61,116 nt of DNA, taken from the NCBI GenBank assembly GCA_017432895.1, contig JAFRIG010000063.1, forward strand, positions 1 through 61,116. The letters run 5' to 3'. The translations under genes and the position numbers were made by a program. Under the pieces are notes generated by a model. The model saw only the letters and a program-made list of their open reading frames with translations, had not been told where the DNA came from and did not search any database. Positions 7,587 to 16,075 of the stretch are shown piece by piece (position 1 is the first letter of the stretch; the number at the start of each line of letters is the position of its first letter). The stretch is from Erysipelotrichaceae bacterium (GTDB taxonomy: Bacteria; Bacillota_I; Bacilli_A; Erysipelotrichales; Erysipelotrichaceae).

Positions 7587-9097
7587 CTTACAACAGCTAC
7601 GCCGACTTATATGGACCTGTAAAAACCAGTGGCGGTCTCATCAGAGGCTATCAGTATGATGGACTGACCATCTTCAAAAACATCAAGTATGGTTCTGCCA
7701 GACGTTTCCACAAACCCGAAGCCGCCAGCTGGGAAGGGATCAGAGAATGTACCTCCTATGGTTTTGTACCGCCCCAGATCGACCCCAACGATATCGCCGA
7801 CGGCTTCTATGTTCCCCACTTCTTCTATGTGGAGAACGAGGAAGAATGTCTCAACCTCAACCTCTGGACCCCATCCATGGCCAAAGACGCCAAACTGCCG
7901 GTCGTTTTCTGCGTCTATGGCGCCAGCTTTGATACCGGCTCGGGTGCCGAGATGCAGGCCTACGACGGCTGCAAGCTCGCCAAGAACGGCAACATCGTCT
8001 ATGTCACTTCCAATATGCGAGCCAACATGTTAGGCTTCTTCGATCTCTCGTGTTTTGGCGAAGAGTATGTCAACAGCGGCAACAACGGTTTTGAAGACGT
8101 CCTGCTGGCCTTGAAATGGGTCAGAGAAAATATCGCAACTTTCGGCGGCGACCCCGACAACGTCACCTTGTTAGGTATGCAAGGTGGTGCTTTAAGGATC
8201 CGCTACATCATGCAATGCCCGGCCTTCAAAGGTTACTTCCATAAAGCCTTTTTGCTCAGCGGCATTGCCGACCATGGCCATCCCCCCAAAGCTAAACTCT
8301 TCCATCAGCTGACTAAAGACATGTTAAAGACGGCGGGCTATGCCGAAAACGATATCACCCCTTTACAGGAAATGGACTTGCATGAACTGCACCAATTATA
8401 TAAAAAGACCAGAGACCTCACCGGCAACCGCGTCCGCTGGCGAGTCTCCTTAAATGGCTGGTGCTATGGCCGTATGGAAGATGAAGGTCCCTGCCCGGAA
8501 ATGACAGACATCATCGCCGTCTGCGGCAACACCTTCACGGAACAGAACTTCACCCCCGACAAATTCCCGGAAGGAAGACTCGATCAAGAAGCTTTCAATA
8601 AGGAAGCTCAAAGATTCGGCGCAGACAAAGAAGAGATCATAGCTGAATATCAACGCATCTATCCTGACAAGGATCTTAGAGACCTCGTCTTCTATGCCGC
8701 CGACCACCGCAAGGCCAACTTCGATTATTGCGATGCTTTAGCCAAAGCAAACATGAAAGTATACAACTATCAGTTTGTCCCCGAGTTCCCTTTCAATCAC
8801 GGTACCCCGGCCTTCCATTGCGCCGATGTGGCCTATCTGACTATGAATCTGGAACTGGTACCCAATCTCATCATTCCCGGCTATTCCGAAAAGCTGATGA
8901 AAAGCTACTCTTCTACCCTGATCAATCTGGCTTATTATGGTGATCCGGGAAAAGATCTTGACGTCAAATGGGAACCCTACACGATCGAAAAGCCAAACAC
9001 CATCCTCTTCGATAAAGAAAACAAAGTCATGGAAACGGATGACCGTCACTTCATCGAACTCATGGCAAAACATATGCCGGAAAGGAAAAAGAAATAA
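7583..9097 (+). CDS. Type-B carboxylesterase-fold protein lacking the catalytic serine
   Basis: 504 aa, full length for the cholinesterase/para-nitrobenzyl esterase fold. The typical blocks are present: YGASFDTGSG (oxyanion region), ALKWVRENIATFGGDPDNVTLLG, GNTFTEQ (the Glu of the triad) and the late histidine in FHCADV. However, the nucleophile elbow, normally G-E-S-A-G, reads G-M-Q-G-G, so serine is replaced by glutamine. The reading frame is intact and well spaced, so the protein is probably made. It either has no hydrolase activity or uses another chemistry; a ligand-binding or scaffold role is possible. Second gene of the MarR operon, overlapping the next by one base. Confidence 0.85.
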   Translation: MTYNSYADLYGPVKTSGGLIRGYQYDGLTIFKNIKYGSARRFHKPEAASWEGIRECTSYGFVPPQIDPNDIADGFYVPHFFYVENEEECLNLNLWTPSMAKDAKLPVVFCVYGASFDTGSGAEMQAYDGCKLAKNGNIVYVTSNMRANMLGFFDLSCFGEEYVNSGNNGFEDVLLALKWVRENIATFGGDPDNVTLLGMQGGALRIRYIMQCPAFKGYFHKAFLLSGIADHGHPPKAKLFHQLTKDMLKTAGYAENDITPLQEMDLHELHQLYKKTRDLTGNRVRWRVSLNGWCYGRMEDEGPCPEMTDIIAVCGNTFTEQNFTPDKFPEGRLDQEAFNKEAQRFGADKEEIIAEYQRIYPDKDLRDLVFYAADHRKANFDYCDALAKANMKVYNYQFVPEFPFNHGTPAFHCADVAYLTMNLELVPNLIIPGYSEKLMKSYSSTLINLAYYGDPGKDLDVKWEPYTIEKPNTILFDKENKVMETDDRHFIELMAKHMPERKKK

Positions 9098-9990
9098 TGA
9101 AACTTGTACAGGCCTCTGATGATTTCGGTTATTCGATCGGCTGGAACTATGGCTTGAAGAAAGTCATGCCCTACGACTCGATAACCCACATCAATATCAT
9201 GACCGACACCCCCGGCAATATCGATGCTTTCAAATTCGTCAAGGAACATCCCTACGTCTCCGTCGCCTGGCATCAGCACTTCCGCGGCAAACCGGTCGCC
9301 GATCCCAAGCTGGTATCTTCCCTGTTGAGCGAAGATGGCCACTTCAAGTTCCGCGATGTCTGGAACAAGGACACTTTCAACCAGGAAGCCAGAAACAAAC
9401 GCTATGAAGGCCTCGACTACGATCAGCTGGTCATCGAATTCAGGGCCGAACTGGAACAGATGTACGCCTATGCCGGACGCTTCCCCGATTTCGGCGGCGG
9501 CAAGGGTGACAACCCCGTCGCCAGAGCCACCAATCAGGTCTGTGAAGAATTCAAAATTCCTTCCACCAAACAGGCTTTGGCCCAGACAGGAAGAGAAATG
9601 GTCCATATCCATCAGCCCGGCGATGCGACCTATCTGGTCAGGATCAACGAAGACAGCTACATCCGCAACTGCACCTACGATCCTTTAGCCTATCTTAGAA
9701 ACGATCCCCAGGGCATCTTAAAGAACGAATGTTCGCAAATCGCCTGGCACGCCGGTTTCTATGACGATGAAGTCTTCACGGACGGTTCCTACTTCTATGA
9801 TGGCGATCAGCGCTACTTTGAACCAAGTCCTTTGCTGGATGTGGCGATGCTGATATCGGATGGATTCAGAGACTGGGTCAAAGAAAACAAAGTCGAACTG
9901 GTCTCCATGACCGATGCCGTCTATGGAACCAATACTTTCCAGGAACATCTCAAACAGGTCGGTTCCGATCTGTATTACGGCAATTTCTAA
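9097..9990 (+). CDS. YdjC/ChbG-fold protein with an altered metal site
   Basis: 297 aa. The N-terminal ASDDFG motif and the late WHAGFYDDEV block place it in the YdjC/ChbG carbohydrate deacetylase family. In active members a H-x-H-like segment after a G-R-x-P turn supplies a metal ligand; the paralogue at 24509-25318 has GRKPEYLHEHS there. This protein reads GRFPDFGGGKGD, so those histidines are missing, although a His-rich WHQHF stretch occurs near residue 50. It may bind metal differently or be inactive. Start ATG overlaps the previous stop (TAATGA). Operon gene three. Confidence 0.78.
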   Translation: MKLVQASDDFGYSIGWNYGLKKVMPYDSITHINIMTDTPGNIDAFKFVKEHPYVSVAWHQHFRGKPVADPKLVSSLLSEDGHFKFRDVWNKDTFNQEARNKRYEGLDYDQLVIEFRAELEQMYAYAGRFPDFGGGKGDNPVARATNQVCEEFKIPSTKQALAQTGREMVHIHQPGDATYLVRINEDSYIRNCTYDPLAYLRNDPQGILKNECSQIAWHAGFYDDEVFTDGSYFYDGDQRYFEPSPLLDVAMLISDGFRDWVKENKVELVSMTDAVYGTNTFQEHLKQVGSDLYYGNF

Positions 9991-10000
9991 GGAGGAAAAA

Positions 10001-10495
10001 ATGGACTACACGAATAAAGCTTACAAAGTATTTGAAATGTTCGCCAAACAAAAGGCTCTGGCCACCGCCGGAAGCATCGACGACTACAACTGCTGTACGA
10101 TAGGCTGGGGATCCTTAGGAAACATCTGGGATCGCGGTACCAATATCGTGACCATCAACATCAATCCCGACCGCTATACCTGGGAGTATTGTATGAACAA
10201 GGACACCTTCAGCGTCTGCTTCTTCCCGGAAGAATATCACGACGATCTGATGATACTTGGCACCAAGAGCGGCAGGGATGGCGATAAGGTCGCCTTGACC
10301 AAGTTGCATCCCATATCCAGAAACGATGCAGTCATCTATGAAGAAGCGAAACTCTCCTTCATCTGCAAGAAGCTCTATCAGGGCGAATTCGCCAGAGAAG
10401 GACTCGCGGACAAAATAAACAACGGAATATACAAAGCCTGGCGCCCGCACTACATGTTCGTGGGCGAGATCATCGAAGTAATAGGAGGAGAATAA
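10001..10495 (+). CDS. Flavin reductase-like FMN-binding split-barrel protein
   Basis: 164 aa. The order of the split-barrel is visible: KALATAGSIDDYNCCTIGWGSLG, then NIVTININPDRYTWEYC and FSVCFFPEEY, characteristic of flavin reductase family proteins that bind FMN. The reaction is probably flavin or small-substrate reduction. A longer in-frame start at 9914 lies inside the previous gene; AAGGAGG overlapping the previous stop places the true ATG at 10001. Its neighbours are a nitroreductase and an FMN-dependent dehydrogenase, so the operon is flavin-rich. Confidence 0.8.
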   Translation: MDYTNKAYKVFEMFAKQKALATAGSIDDYNCCTIGWGSLGNIWDRGTNIVTININPDRYTWEYCMNKDTFSVCFFPEEYHDDLMILGTKSGRDGDKVALTKLHPISRNDAVIYEEAKLSFICKKLYQGEFAREGLADKINNGIYKAWRPHYMFVGEIIEVIGGE

Positions 10496-10496
10496 A

Positions 10497-11021
10497 ATGA
10501 ACACTGTTGAAACCATCTTAAATCGCCGCAGCATCCGCAAGTATAAGCAGGATCCCGTAAGCGAAGAAGACATCAGAAAGATCCTGGCCTGCGGTATGGC
10601 CGGACCCAGTGCCGTCAACGCCCGCGACTGGTCCTTTGTCGTCGTAAACGACAAGGAAAAGATCGCCGACTGGGCCGAAAAATCCGGAAGAGCAGGCAAC
10701 ATCATCAAAGATGCCGCCTTTGCCGTTCTGGTCTGTGCCGATACATCCCGCAGCTTCAAACACGCTCCGGAATTCTATGTCATCAACGCCGCCATCGCCG
10801 CTGAAAACATGATCCTGGCGGCCACTGACCTGGGTATCGGTTCGGTCTGGCTCGGTGTCTGGCCGCAGAACGAAAAGATCGAAACGCAGAAAGCTTATTT
10901 CGAACTGCCGGAAGAGATCATCCCCCAGTCGATCATCGCCTTTGGCTATCCCGATGAAGACAAGTCCGGTATCCCGCACAAAGACTACGAAGAGGACCGC
11001 GTCCACTTCAATCAGTGGTAG
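10497..11021 (+). CDS. Nitroreductase family protein (FMN)
   Basis: 174 aa. NRRSIRKYKQDPVSEEDIRKILACG at the N-terminus is the FMN-phosphate-binding signature; AGPSAVNARDWSFVVV and GIGSVWLGVWP follow in the right order. Members reduce nitro groups, quinones or flavins with NAD(P)H, and some act as dehalogenases or in flavin breakdown. AGGAGG ends 3 bases inside the upstream stop region and only one base separates the two genes. The substrate cannot be told from sequence. Confidence 0.88.
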   Translation: MNTVETILNRRSIRKYKQDPVSEEDIRKILACGMAGPSAVNARDWSFVVVNDKEKIADWAEKSGRAGNIIKDAAFAVLVCADTSRSFKHAPEFYVINAAIAAENMILAATDLGIGSVWLGVWPQNEKIETQKAYFELPEEIIPQSIIAFGYPDEDKSGIPHKDYEEDRVHFNQW

Positions 11022-11023
11022 AG

Positions 11024-11410
11024 ATGATCAAAGGTATCCACCACGTCAACCTCAAAGTCGCAGGTGCCGATAAAGTAAAGGAAACGGTTTCCTTTTATCA
11101 CGACCTGCTGGGACTTGAGCTCTATCGCAGCTGGCCAGGCCGCAATGGTCAGAATTACATGCTGAAAGCGGGCGAAGATATCATCGAGATCATGGAGACC
11201 GAAAGTCAAGCCGACACCGGTGTCATCAATCATTTTGCCCTGGCTACCGACAAGGTCGATGAAGTGATAGATAAGATCGAAAAAGCCGGCTATCGCATCG
11301 ATTCCTATGCCAAAGACGCCATCTTAAGAAGTGAACCGCCGATGGAAATCCGTTTCGCTTTCTTCTATGGTCCGGCTGATGAATATGTTGAAGTTTTTGA
11401 AGAAAAATAA
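11024..11410 (+). CDS. VOC (glyoxalase/bleomycin-resistance) family protein
   Basis: 128 aa. IKGIHHVNLKVAG opens the first beta-alpha-beta-beta-beta module, with FYHDLLGLE; INHFALATDK opens the second and EYVEVFEE ends it. His 6 or 7 and the terminal Glu fit metal ligands of the family. A GTG at 11015 would overlap the previous gene; ATG at 11024 two bases after that stop is preferred. Members act as lyases, isomerases or binding proteins on small electrophiles. Operon position suggests the same substrate as its neighbours. Confidence 0.82.
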   Translation: MIKGIHHVNLKVAGADKVKETVSFYHDLLGLELYRSWPGRNGQNYMLKAGEDIIEIMETESQADTGVINHFALATDKVDEVIDKIEKAGYRIDSYAKDAILRSEPPMEIRFAFFYGPADEYVEVFEEK

Positions 11411-11421
11411 GGAGTACAGCA

Positions 11422-12339
11422 ATGGCAGATAATGATTATCAGACTGTTTTGAACCGCATGGCCGGCAATGCCGATGTCATGACGAAAAAGTACTACGATT
11501 CTTTAGCGATCGAAATGCGACTGGTCGATTCCGACCTTTCCAATATCAGTTTCGATTTCTTCGGCACGAAACTTCCGATGCCCATCATGATGGGTGTCAT
11601 CGGCGGTTTCTCCCACCTGGGCGAAGACGCCAACTACAAAGCCACCCTGGCCGCCAAAGAACTTGATACCATCTACTGGACCTCTTCGCATGTAAGTGAC
11701 GAGGAATTAAAAAGGATGATCGCATCCGGCGCCAAAGTCGGCATCGTCATCAAACCCTTCAAGGATCAGGAATATTTCCTGCAGAGATGTTTACAGGCGC
11801 AGGAAGCCGGTGTCGTGGCGATCGCCTGTGACATCGACCACGCCTACAACAAGAACGGCGGCTATGACGGACAACGTGACAATGTCTTTGGACCCAAAAC
11901 ATCTGAAGAACTCAAACAGACCGTTGAGACCTTGAAAGTACCCTTCATCGCCAAAGGTGTCCTGAGCGTTCAGGATGCCCTCAAATGCAAGGAAGCCGGT
12001 GTCAGCGGCATCATCCTCTCCCACCACCACAACATCATGAGCTTCGCCGTTCCGCCGGCAATGATACTCCCTGAGATCAGAAAAACGGTCGGGGAAGACT
12101 ATCCCGTCTTTGTGGACTGCGGTATCGTTTCCGCCGCCGAAGCCTTCAAGGCTCTCGCCCTTGGCGCAAACGGTGTCCTGGTCGCCAGAGCCTACATGGC
12201 GCCATTGGCCAAGGAAGGAACACAGGGTGTTGTCGACTTCTTCAATAAAATGAAAGGCGAATTAAGAGAATTCCTCAACCGCACCGGATCCAAGGATCTC
12301 AAACATATCGATCCATCCGTGATCCACCAGATCCCATAA
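11422..12339 (+). CDS. FMN-dependent alpha-hydroxy-acid dehydrogenase-like protein
   Basis: 305 aa TIM barrel. PIMMGVIGGFSHLGED, WTSSHVSDEEL, PFIAKGVLSVQDALKCKEAGVSGIILS and FVDCGIVSAAEAFKALALGANGVLVAR match lactate/glycolate oxidase-type FMN enzymes and the related type 2 IPP isomerase group. The usual S-N-H-G-G-R active-site string is replaced by SHHHN, so the substrate differs from standard lactate oxidases. Good AAGGAG before the ATG. Last gene of the MarR operon; a terminator follows. Confidence 0.8.
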   Translation: MADNDYQTVLNRMAGNADVMTKKYYDSLAIEMRLVDSDLSNISFDFFGTKLPMPIMMGVIGGFSHLGEDANYKATLAAKELDTIYWTSSHVSDEELKRMIASGAKVGIVIKPFKDQEYFLQRCLQAQEAGVVAIACDIDHAYNKNGGYDGQRDNVFGPKTSEELKQTVETLKVPFIAKGVLSVQDALKCKEAGVSGIILSHHHNIMSFAVPPAMILPEIRKTVGEDYPVFVDCGIVSAAEAFKALALGANGVLVARAYMAPLAKEGTQGVVDFFNKMKGELREFLNRTGSKDLKHIDPSVIHQIP

Positions 12340-12344
12340 AAACT

Positions 12345-12372
12345 AAACAGCTGCCCGCTTGGACAGCTGTTT
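12345..12372. terminator. Bidirectional terminator
   Basis: AAACAGCTG and CAGCTGTTT form a 9-bp stem around a 10-base loop. T-rich tails occur on both strands. It lies between the convergent MarR and glycine cleavage operons. Confidence 0.8.
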
Positions 12373-12374
12373 GT

Positions 12375-13703
12375 CTATTTAACGACATCCCAGATCATTT
12401 CCGAGATGGATGGATGAGGATGGATGACCTCTTCAAGATCTTCCGGACTCATCTTTTTTTCAACGGCGATCGCCAGTTCTGAGATCAGTTCACTGGCATG
12501 CGGTGCCACGATCGATCCGCCTACGATCTTATCATCGGCGATCAGTACTTTCACAAAACCGCTCTCGCTGTTTTCGATCAGACAGCGGCCGTTGGCCCCC
12601 GTCAGAACTTTCTTGGATACATATTCGATGTCTTGTTTTTTGAGTTCCTCTTCGCTGTATCCCACCGAAGCGATCTCCGGTTCGGTATAGACGGCCGAAG
12701 GAATAACGGACATATCGATGGAAGGCTTCTTATTCAGGATCAGATCGACGATGTTTTCGCCCTGGGCTTCCGCCACATGAGCCAACTGGATGTTGTTTGC
12801 TTTGGCATCACCGATGCAGTAAACACCTTCGATATTCGTCCTTCCTTCTTCATCAGCCACGACACCTCTTTGAATACTTAGTTCAACGTCTTCGCCGATC
12901 AGGCCTTCAAGATTGGCTTTACGGCCGGTTGCAACTAAAACGGCATCCGCGGATACGCTAAGTTCGTTTCCCTTCTTATCGACATAAGAAACTTCCCTGT
13001 TCTCACTAATAGACTTGACCGCTGCCGAACAGTTGACCTCAATGCCCCGCTTCTTGAAAAACATGCCTAATCTCTGGCCAAGATCCTTGTCCAAAGTCGG
13101 AAGCAGTCTATCAGCCATCTCCAGGATGATCACCTTCACCCCAAAGCCGTTCAAGGCATCCGCGATCTCACAGCCGATGACGCCGCCACCGATGATGATC
13201 AGCGATTCAGGAAGCACAAAGTCATCACTTAAAACTTCATCGGAACTGATCGCGTACTCGATACCTTCGATCGGCGGTTTGGCCGGGATCGAACCGGCGG
13301 CCAGGATGATGTTTTCACCCTCATAGATCTCACCGTTGCAGGAGATCCTGTCTTTGTCGATAAGTCTGGCTTCGCCATTTACGACTTCAACTTTATTGGC
13401 CCTGAGCGATTTTTCGACTCCACTTCTTAGCTGATCTATCACGGCTCTTTTTCTTTCGTTGACCTTTACATAATCAAAAGACGTCTTTTCATTATAGACC
13501 CCGAATAATTCGCCATTTAGACTGTTGCGGTATAAACGGCTGGCCTCGATCAGGGCCTTCATCGGGATACAGCCCCTATTTAAGCAGGTACCACCTATCT
13601 CTCTTTTTTCAAACAGGATCGTTTTCAGTCCGTTGGCCGCAGCCTTATTGGCGGCAGTATAACCGCCCGGTCCGCCGCCGATTATCATCACATCATATCG
13701 CAT
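12375..13703 (-). CDS. lpdA: Dihydrolipoyl dehydrogenase (L-protein)
   Basis: 442 aa FAD disulfide reductase that reoxidises the lipoyl arm of GcvH with NAD+. Visible: FAD loop GGGPGGYTAA, redox pair GGTCLNRGC, NAD loop IIGGGVIGCEIADAL, second FAD block YCIGDAKANN, and the active-site HPHPSISEMI near the C-terminus. An ATG four codons earlier (13715) overlaps lplA, but GAGG is 6 bases before the ATG at 13703, so that is preferred. Last gene of the glycine cleavage operon, which argues for the glycine system rather than a pyruvate dehydrogenase. Confidence 0.92.
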   Translation of the reverse strand: MRYDVMIIGGGPGGYTAANKAAANGLKTILFEKREIGGTCLNRGCIPMKALIEASRLYRNSLNGELFGVYNEKTSFDYVKVNERKRAVIDQLRSGVEKSLRANKVEVVNGEARLIDKDRISCNGEIYEGENIILAAGSIPAKPPIEGIEYAISSDEVLSDDFVLPESLIIIGGGVIGCEIADALNGFGVKVIILEMADRLLPTLDKDLGQRLGMFFKKRGIEVNCSAAVKSISENREVSYVDKKGNELSVSADAVLVATGRKANLEGLIGEDVELSIQRGVVADEEGRTNIEGVYCIGDAKANNIQLAHVAEAQGENIVDLILNKKPSIDMSVIPSAVYTEPEIASVGYSEEELKKQDIEYVSKKVLTGANGRCLIENSESGFVKVLIADDKIVGGSIVAPHASELISELAIAVEKKMSPEDLEEVIHPHPSISEMIWDVVK

Positions 13704-13704
13704 A

Positions 13705-14646
13705 TCATTCCTCATTCAACAGCTCCAGGATGGCCCTGAGCTTTTCCTTATCGGCTTTCAAAGTTCTGATGTCTTTGCCAAGCCAGTTTTTATATTCCTT
13801 CTCCTCGATATCCCAGTTCAAGGCATCGGTGTATATAGCAAGATCTTTTAAGATGTTATCTTCTTTATCATAAGTAAGACGCAGTGTGCCCCAGCTGAAG
13901 CGTTTCTCCTTGACGAATTCGTGTTCAGCTTTTTGGCCATGACGCCACAAAGGATCTGCAAATTCAGCTTTCAGCTTTTTCAGCTTTTCTTCATCGTACT
14001 TATATACGCAAGCTTTATTCTTATATTCATTCTCAAAGGATGATAACAACGCTTTTTTCAGATCTTCGATACTCAGACCTGGTTTGACCGCTTTGAGATT
14101 GATCACTCTTGAACGCACTGAAGACACTTTCCTGGCCTCAAGTTTCACCAAAGAAACATTAAGATAATCACTCAATCTTCCTTCATCCACTTCCAGCATC
14201 AGCGTCCCGTGATGGAGACAGTTTTCCTTGCCTTTGTAGTAGGCGTGACCGGAAAACTTTCGGCCTTCGATCTCCAGATCGTTGCGGCCGTTTTTATTGG
14301 CGTCTATCCCTAACGATTTCAAAGCCGCCAGGATGATCCTGTCCTGTTTATCGACATCGTAGAGATCCTTTTTACAGACGAAGGTGAAATTGAGATTGCC
14401 CTTATCGTGATAGACGGCTCCGCCGCCTGTTATCCTTCGAGCCAGCTTGCCGCCGTCTTTTTCAAATCTTTCCAGGTCGCATTCGCTGTAGGCATCCTGG
14501 TTGCGGCCGATGACGATGCAGTTTTCATTCTGCCAGAGATAGAGGATGACAGTGTCATCCTCTACGTTTTCCAACAGATATTTCTCTAACGCCTGATTTT
14601 CAAAGACGTCGTAAGCGGGGGCTTCCAGATAGTAAAGCCTAGTCAT
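13705..14646 (-). CDS. lplA: Lipoate-protein ligase
   Basis: 313 aa. Attaches lipoate to the GcvH lysine using ATP. The lipoate/ATP site RITGGGAVYHDKGNLNFTF (about residue 70) and the smaller C-terminal domain are both present, giving a full two-domain LplA. A longer frame to 14727 lies inside gcvPB; the ATG at 14646, overlapping the gcvPB stop by 8 bases, gives the normal N-terminus MTRLYYL. Its place between gcvPB and lpdA means the lipoylation enzyme is made with the protein it modifies. Confidence 0.92.
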   Translation of the reverse strand: MTRLYYLEAPAYDVFENQALEKYLLENVEDDTVILYLWQNENCIVIGRNQDAYSECDLERFEKDGGKLARRITGGGAVYHDKGNLNFTFVCKKDLYDVDKQDRIILAALKSLGIDANKNGRNDLEIEGRKFSGHAYYKGKENCLHHGTLMLEVDEGRLSDYLNVSLVKLEARKVSSVRSRVINLKAVKPGLSIEDLKKALLSSFENEYKNKACVYKYDEEKLKKLKAEFADPLWRHGQKAEHEFVKEKRFSWGTLRLTYDKEDNILKDLAIYTDALNWDIEEKEYKNWLGKDIRTLKADKEKLRAILELLNEE

Positions 14647-16075
14647 CGAACTGATACTTGAGTACCGGTTCTCTGGCCGCCTTGGTCTCATCGGGTCTGC
14701 CGATCGGGCACTTGTGCGGAGCTTCATGGAGATACTCCGGATCGCTCAAGGCCTGGTCATAAAGATCCAGATAGATCTTCACCGCCTCATCGATGACTTC
14801 CTTGCTTTCGGTCTCCGTCGGCTCGAACATCAGTGCTTCATGGACGATCAAAGGGAAGTACATCGTCGGCGGATGGATACCGTAGTCCAAAGAACCCTTG
14901 GCGATATCCATAGCCGAAACACCGGTTTCCTTCTTGAGACCTTCCAGCGACAAAACGAATTCGTGCATGCAGGTCTGATCGTAGGCGACCTCGTATTTTT
15001 CCTTGAGTTTATTCATCATGTAGTTGGCATTTAAGACCGCCTTGCCTGAAGCTTCTTTGATGCCTTCCTTGCCTAGAGTCAGGATATAAGTCAAAGCCTT
15101 TACGACGACTAGGAAATTGCCATAGTAGCTTCTGACCTGGCCCAAGGATCTCTCCGGATCCTTGAAGTAACAGCCGCCTTCATCTTTCACGATCTTGTGA
15201 CAAGGCAGATATTCCTTCAAAAGTTCCTTGCAACCTACCGGTCCCGAACCAGGACCGCCACCACCATGTGGCGTACCGAAAGTCTTGTGCAGATTCAGAT
15301 GGACACAGTCAAAGCCCATATCACCCGGTCTGACACGGCCCATGATCGCATTGAGGTTGGCACCGTCGTAGTAGCATAAACCACCTGCTTCATGAACGAT
15401 CTTCGTGATCTCCAGGATGTTGGGGTCGAACAGACCTAAAGTATTGGGATTGGTAAGCATCAGGCCGGCCGTATCTTTGCCGACGGCATTTCTCAAAGCT
15501 TCAAGATCGACACCGCCCTTGTCATTGGACGGAATATTGACGACCTTGAAACCGGCCATGACCGCGGATGCCGGATTGGTACCATGGGCGGAATCGGGAA
15601 CGATGATATTGACTCTTTCACTGTCCCCTCTTTCCTGATGGTATCTTCTGATCAGCAGTAAGCCCGTATATTCACCATGGGCACCGGCAGCCGGCGCAAA
15701 GCTCATCGCATCCATGCCCGTGATCTGACAAAGCAGTTCTTCACTCTTGGCGATGACTTCCATGCAACCCTGTATCGTCTGTTTGGGCTGTAAAGGATGG
15801 ATCTGCGTGAAACCCGGTAAAGAAGCGATCTCTTCATCGACCCGCGGATTGTATTTCATCGTGCAGGAACCCAAAGGATAGAAACCGTCATTGACGCCAT
15901 GGGTCTGTTTGGCAAGTTGCGTATAGTGTCTGCCGATATCGACTTCCGCCATTTCCGGCAAACGCAGCGGTGCCTTGCGCAGATACTTTTCAGCCGGCTT
16001 GGCTGTACCGGTATCGGCCTGCGGGATCAGCTCAAGGCCGCGACCTTGTCTGGACTCTTCAAACAGCAGTTTCAT
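14639..16075 (-). CDS. gcvPB: Glycine dehydrogenase (decarboxylating) subunit 2
   Basis: 478 aa, the usual length for the C-terminal half of a split P-protein. The pyridoxal phosphate lysine lies in NLHKTFGTPHGGGGPG. The enzyme decarboxylates glycine and passes the aminomethyl group to lipoyl-GcvH, acting as a heterotetramer with GcvPA. Its start overlaps the gcvPA stop by four bases (ATGA), consistent with equimolar synthesis. Confidence 0.95.
   Translation of the reverse strand: MKLLFEESRQGRGLELIPQADTGTAKPAEKYLRKAPLRLPEMAEVDIGRHYTQLAKQTHGVNDGFYPLGSCTMKYNPRVDEEIASLPGFTQIHPLQPKQTIQGCMEVIAKSEELLCQITGMDAMSFAPAAGAHGEYTGLLLIRRYHQERGDSERVNIIVPDSAHGTNPASAVMAGFKVVNIPSNDKGGVDLEALRNAVGKDTAGLMLTNPNTLGLFDPNILEITKIVHEAGGLCYYDGANLNAIMGRVRPGDMGFDCVHLNLHKTFGTPHGGGGPGSGPVGCKELLKEYLPCHKIVKDEGGCYFKDPERSLGQVRSYYGNFLVVVKALTYILTLGKEGIKEASGKAVLNANYMMNKLKEKYEVAYDQTCMHEFVLSLEGLKKETGVSAMDIAKGSLDYGIHPPTMYFPLIVHEALMFEPTETESKEVIDEAVKIYLDLYDQALSDPEYLHEAPHKCPIGRPDETKAAREPVLKYQFDD

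Noticed and set aside
7583..9097. Esterase as a pseudogene
   Set aside because: The frame is intact at full length with normal codon use and tight operon spacing; only the nucleophile is changed.
14646..14727. Longer lplA start
   Set aside because: It lies in another frame of gcvPB; the overlap ATG gives the standard LplA N-terminus.
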